From JABMMZ01 sp964600345 (GTDB lineage: Bacteria > Bacteroidota > Bacteroidia > NS11-12g > UBA955), in NCBI GenBank assembly GCA_964600345.1, contig CAZRKA010000091.1:1-13758 (forward strand): DNA of 13,758 nucleotides, in the 5' to 3' direction. The notes beneath the pieces are model-generated. The model had not been told where the DNA came from. It ran no database searches and was given only the letters and a program-made list of their open reading frames with translations. The position numbers and the translations under genes were made by a program. Within the stretch, counting starts at the first letter, position 1. Each line of letters opens with the position of its first letter. Shown piece by piece: positions 12,985-13,758 of this stretch.

Positions 12985-13758
12985 TTATTCTTCAATTATT
13001 TCGGCAACAACCCTGAAACCAAGGTCAGCTGAGGGATTTTCATAAGCAGCCTGCGATACAATCAACAACTGGTATTGGTCTGTAAGCCACGAACCACCCT
13101 TGCAAACCCATTTTTCTGAAGTCATTTCCGAAACATTCCCGGACATATTGTATAATCCGTAATTATTTGGAAAATAAGAATGGATATTTCCCGGTATAAG
13201 TAAACCATCTGCCGCAAAATAAGCCTGATTGTTTGCCGAGGTATGCCATTTGATTAATCCAAGACTGTCTGTATAAAGCAGCCTTTCCTCGTATGGCGCA
13301 AAATTGGATAAAAAACAACCACGGCTGTTTCTGAGATATGAACCATTCCAGGGGTAAGGGCCATTGTCTCCGCCTTTAGCCGCAAACTCCCATTCCTTTG
13401 TATCCGGCAAACGGAAAACAACTTTTTTATACGGTTTATTTTCCCACTGACTATATTTATTGTTAAGCCACTTACAAAAGGCAATTGCAGATTCGTAGTT
13501 TATGCCAACAACCGGATATTGGTTAAAGGCACTGTGTTTGCCGTATTGCTCAAAAAAAGGATATCTGAAATGCTTCGCCCAGACTTCATTTCTGATTCTG
13601 TATGTCGTATCCGGATTTTCGGCTAAAAATTGTCTGTACCAAAGATTGTTGATTTCGTTGCTCATCCTGATTTTTTTCACAGAACCGGGCAGTCCGGGTA
13701 CATACATCAGGGTTTTCCATATTCGCTGATTGAATTCAAAACTGCTTATCTCTTGCTT
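12985..13758 (-). CDS. Formylglycine-generating-enzyme-like fold protein, 5' end outside the window
   Basis: The frame is open to the right edge, so 257 C-terminal residues are seen and the true start lies beyond. The fold signatures are clear: MSNEINNLWYRQFL (substrate-fold start), YPVVGINYESAIAFCKWLN, FRLPDTKEWEFAAKGG, YPWNG, NNYGLYNMSGNVSEMTSE, CKGGSW and a terminal LGFRVVAE. The paired active-site cysteines near the C terminus of true formylglycine-generating enzymes are not seen: the Cys residues sit only in FCKWLN, GCFLSNF and VCKGGSW. It is therefore more likely a binding or structural member. In Bacteroidota such proteins include GldK/PorK of gliding and type 9 secretion, which share the TNxxYRxF-type start, but the usual gldL and gldM neighbours cannot be checked here and the assignment is left open. 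It ends one base from rfbC, tail to tail. Confidence 0.85.
   Translation of the reverse strand, partial: KQEISSFEFNQRIWKTLMYVPGLPGSVKKIRMSNEINNLWYRQFLAENPDTTYRIRNEVWAKHFRYPFFEQYGKHSAFNQYPVVGINYESAIAFCKWLNNKYSQWENKPYKKVVFRLPDTKEWEFAAKGGDNGPYPWNGSYLRNSRGCFLSNFAPYEERLLYTDSLGLIKWHTSANNQAYFAADGLLIPGNIHSYFPNNYGLYNMSGNVSEMTSEKWVCKGGSWLTDQYQLLIVSQAAYENPSADLGFRVVAEIIEE

Overview
The window looks like a chromosomal segment from a member of the Bacteroidota. Several genes are preceded by the TAnnTTTG (-7) promoter element typical of that phylum, there are almost no Shine-Dalgarno sequences, and the proteins are of Bacteroidota type: a fused two-repeat lycopene cyclase, a short ECF sigma factor, a small membrane protein paired with a winged-helix regulator, and a formylglycine-generating-enzyme-like fold protein. 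Base composition is moderately AT-rich and no tRNA, rRNA, insertion sequence or CRISPR array was seen. A run of ten N at 8322-8331 shows this is a draft or scaffolded assembly.

Layout from left to right. Bases 1-367 are non-coding and dominated by a degenerate array of 7-bp repeats. purD (purine synthesis) and an overlapping DUF502 membrane protein follow on the + strand. Their 3' end runs 53 bp into a convergent unit made of an ECF sigma factor and a lycopene cyclase, which are translationally coupled on the - strand. A 430-550 bp AT-rich divergent intergenic region separates that unit from a + strand pair encoding a PTPS-type pterin synthase and GTP cyclohydrolase I, whose ORFs overlap. Next is a 1052-residue exported protein joining an M1 zinc peptidase to what looks like an Omp85-like outer-membrane beta-barrel. 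It is followed by a small one-helix membrane protein broken by the assembly gap.

From 8546 to 11146 the - strand carries five tightly packed genes: a six-helix membrane protein, an HTH_34-type winged-helix regulator, a five-helix membrane protein, a Coq4-family protein and a small membrane protein. Two near-identical 22-bp sites with an inverted CTTTG-N5-CAAAG core lie in front of the first and third of these genes. They are the best candidates for the operator of the regulator encoded between them, which would make this a self-contained, autoregulated membrane and lipid module. This is the strongest candidate in the window for an undescribed system.

mltG (peptidoglycan transglycosylase) and rfbC (dTDP-sugar epimerase) are divergently transcribed from a 147-bp region, each with a -7 element almost touching its start codon. 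The window ends in a gene encoding a protein of the formylglycine-generating-enzyme fold on the - strand, cut off at the right edge.

Functions are read from motifs and remembered family features only; no search was run.
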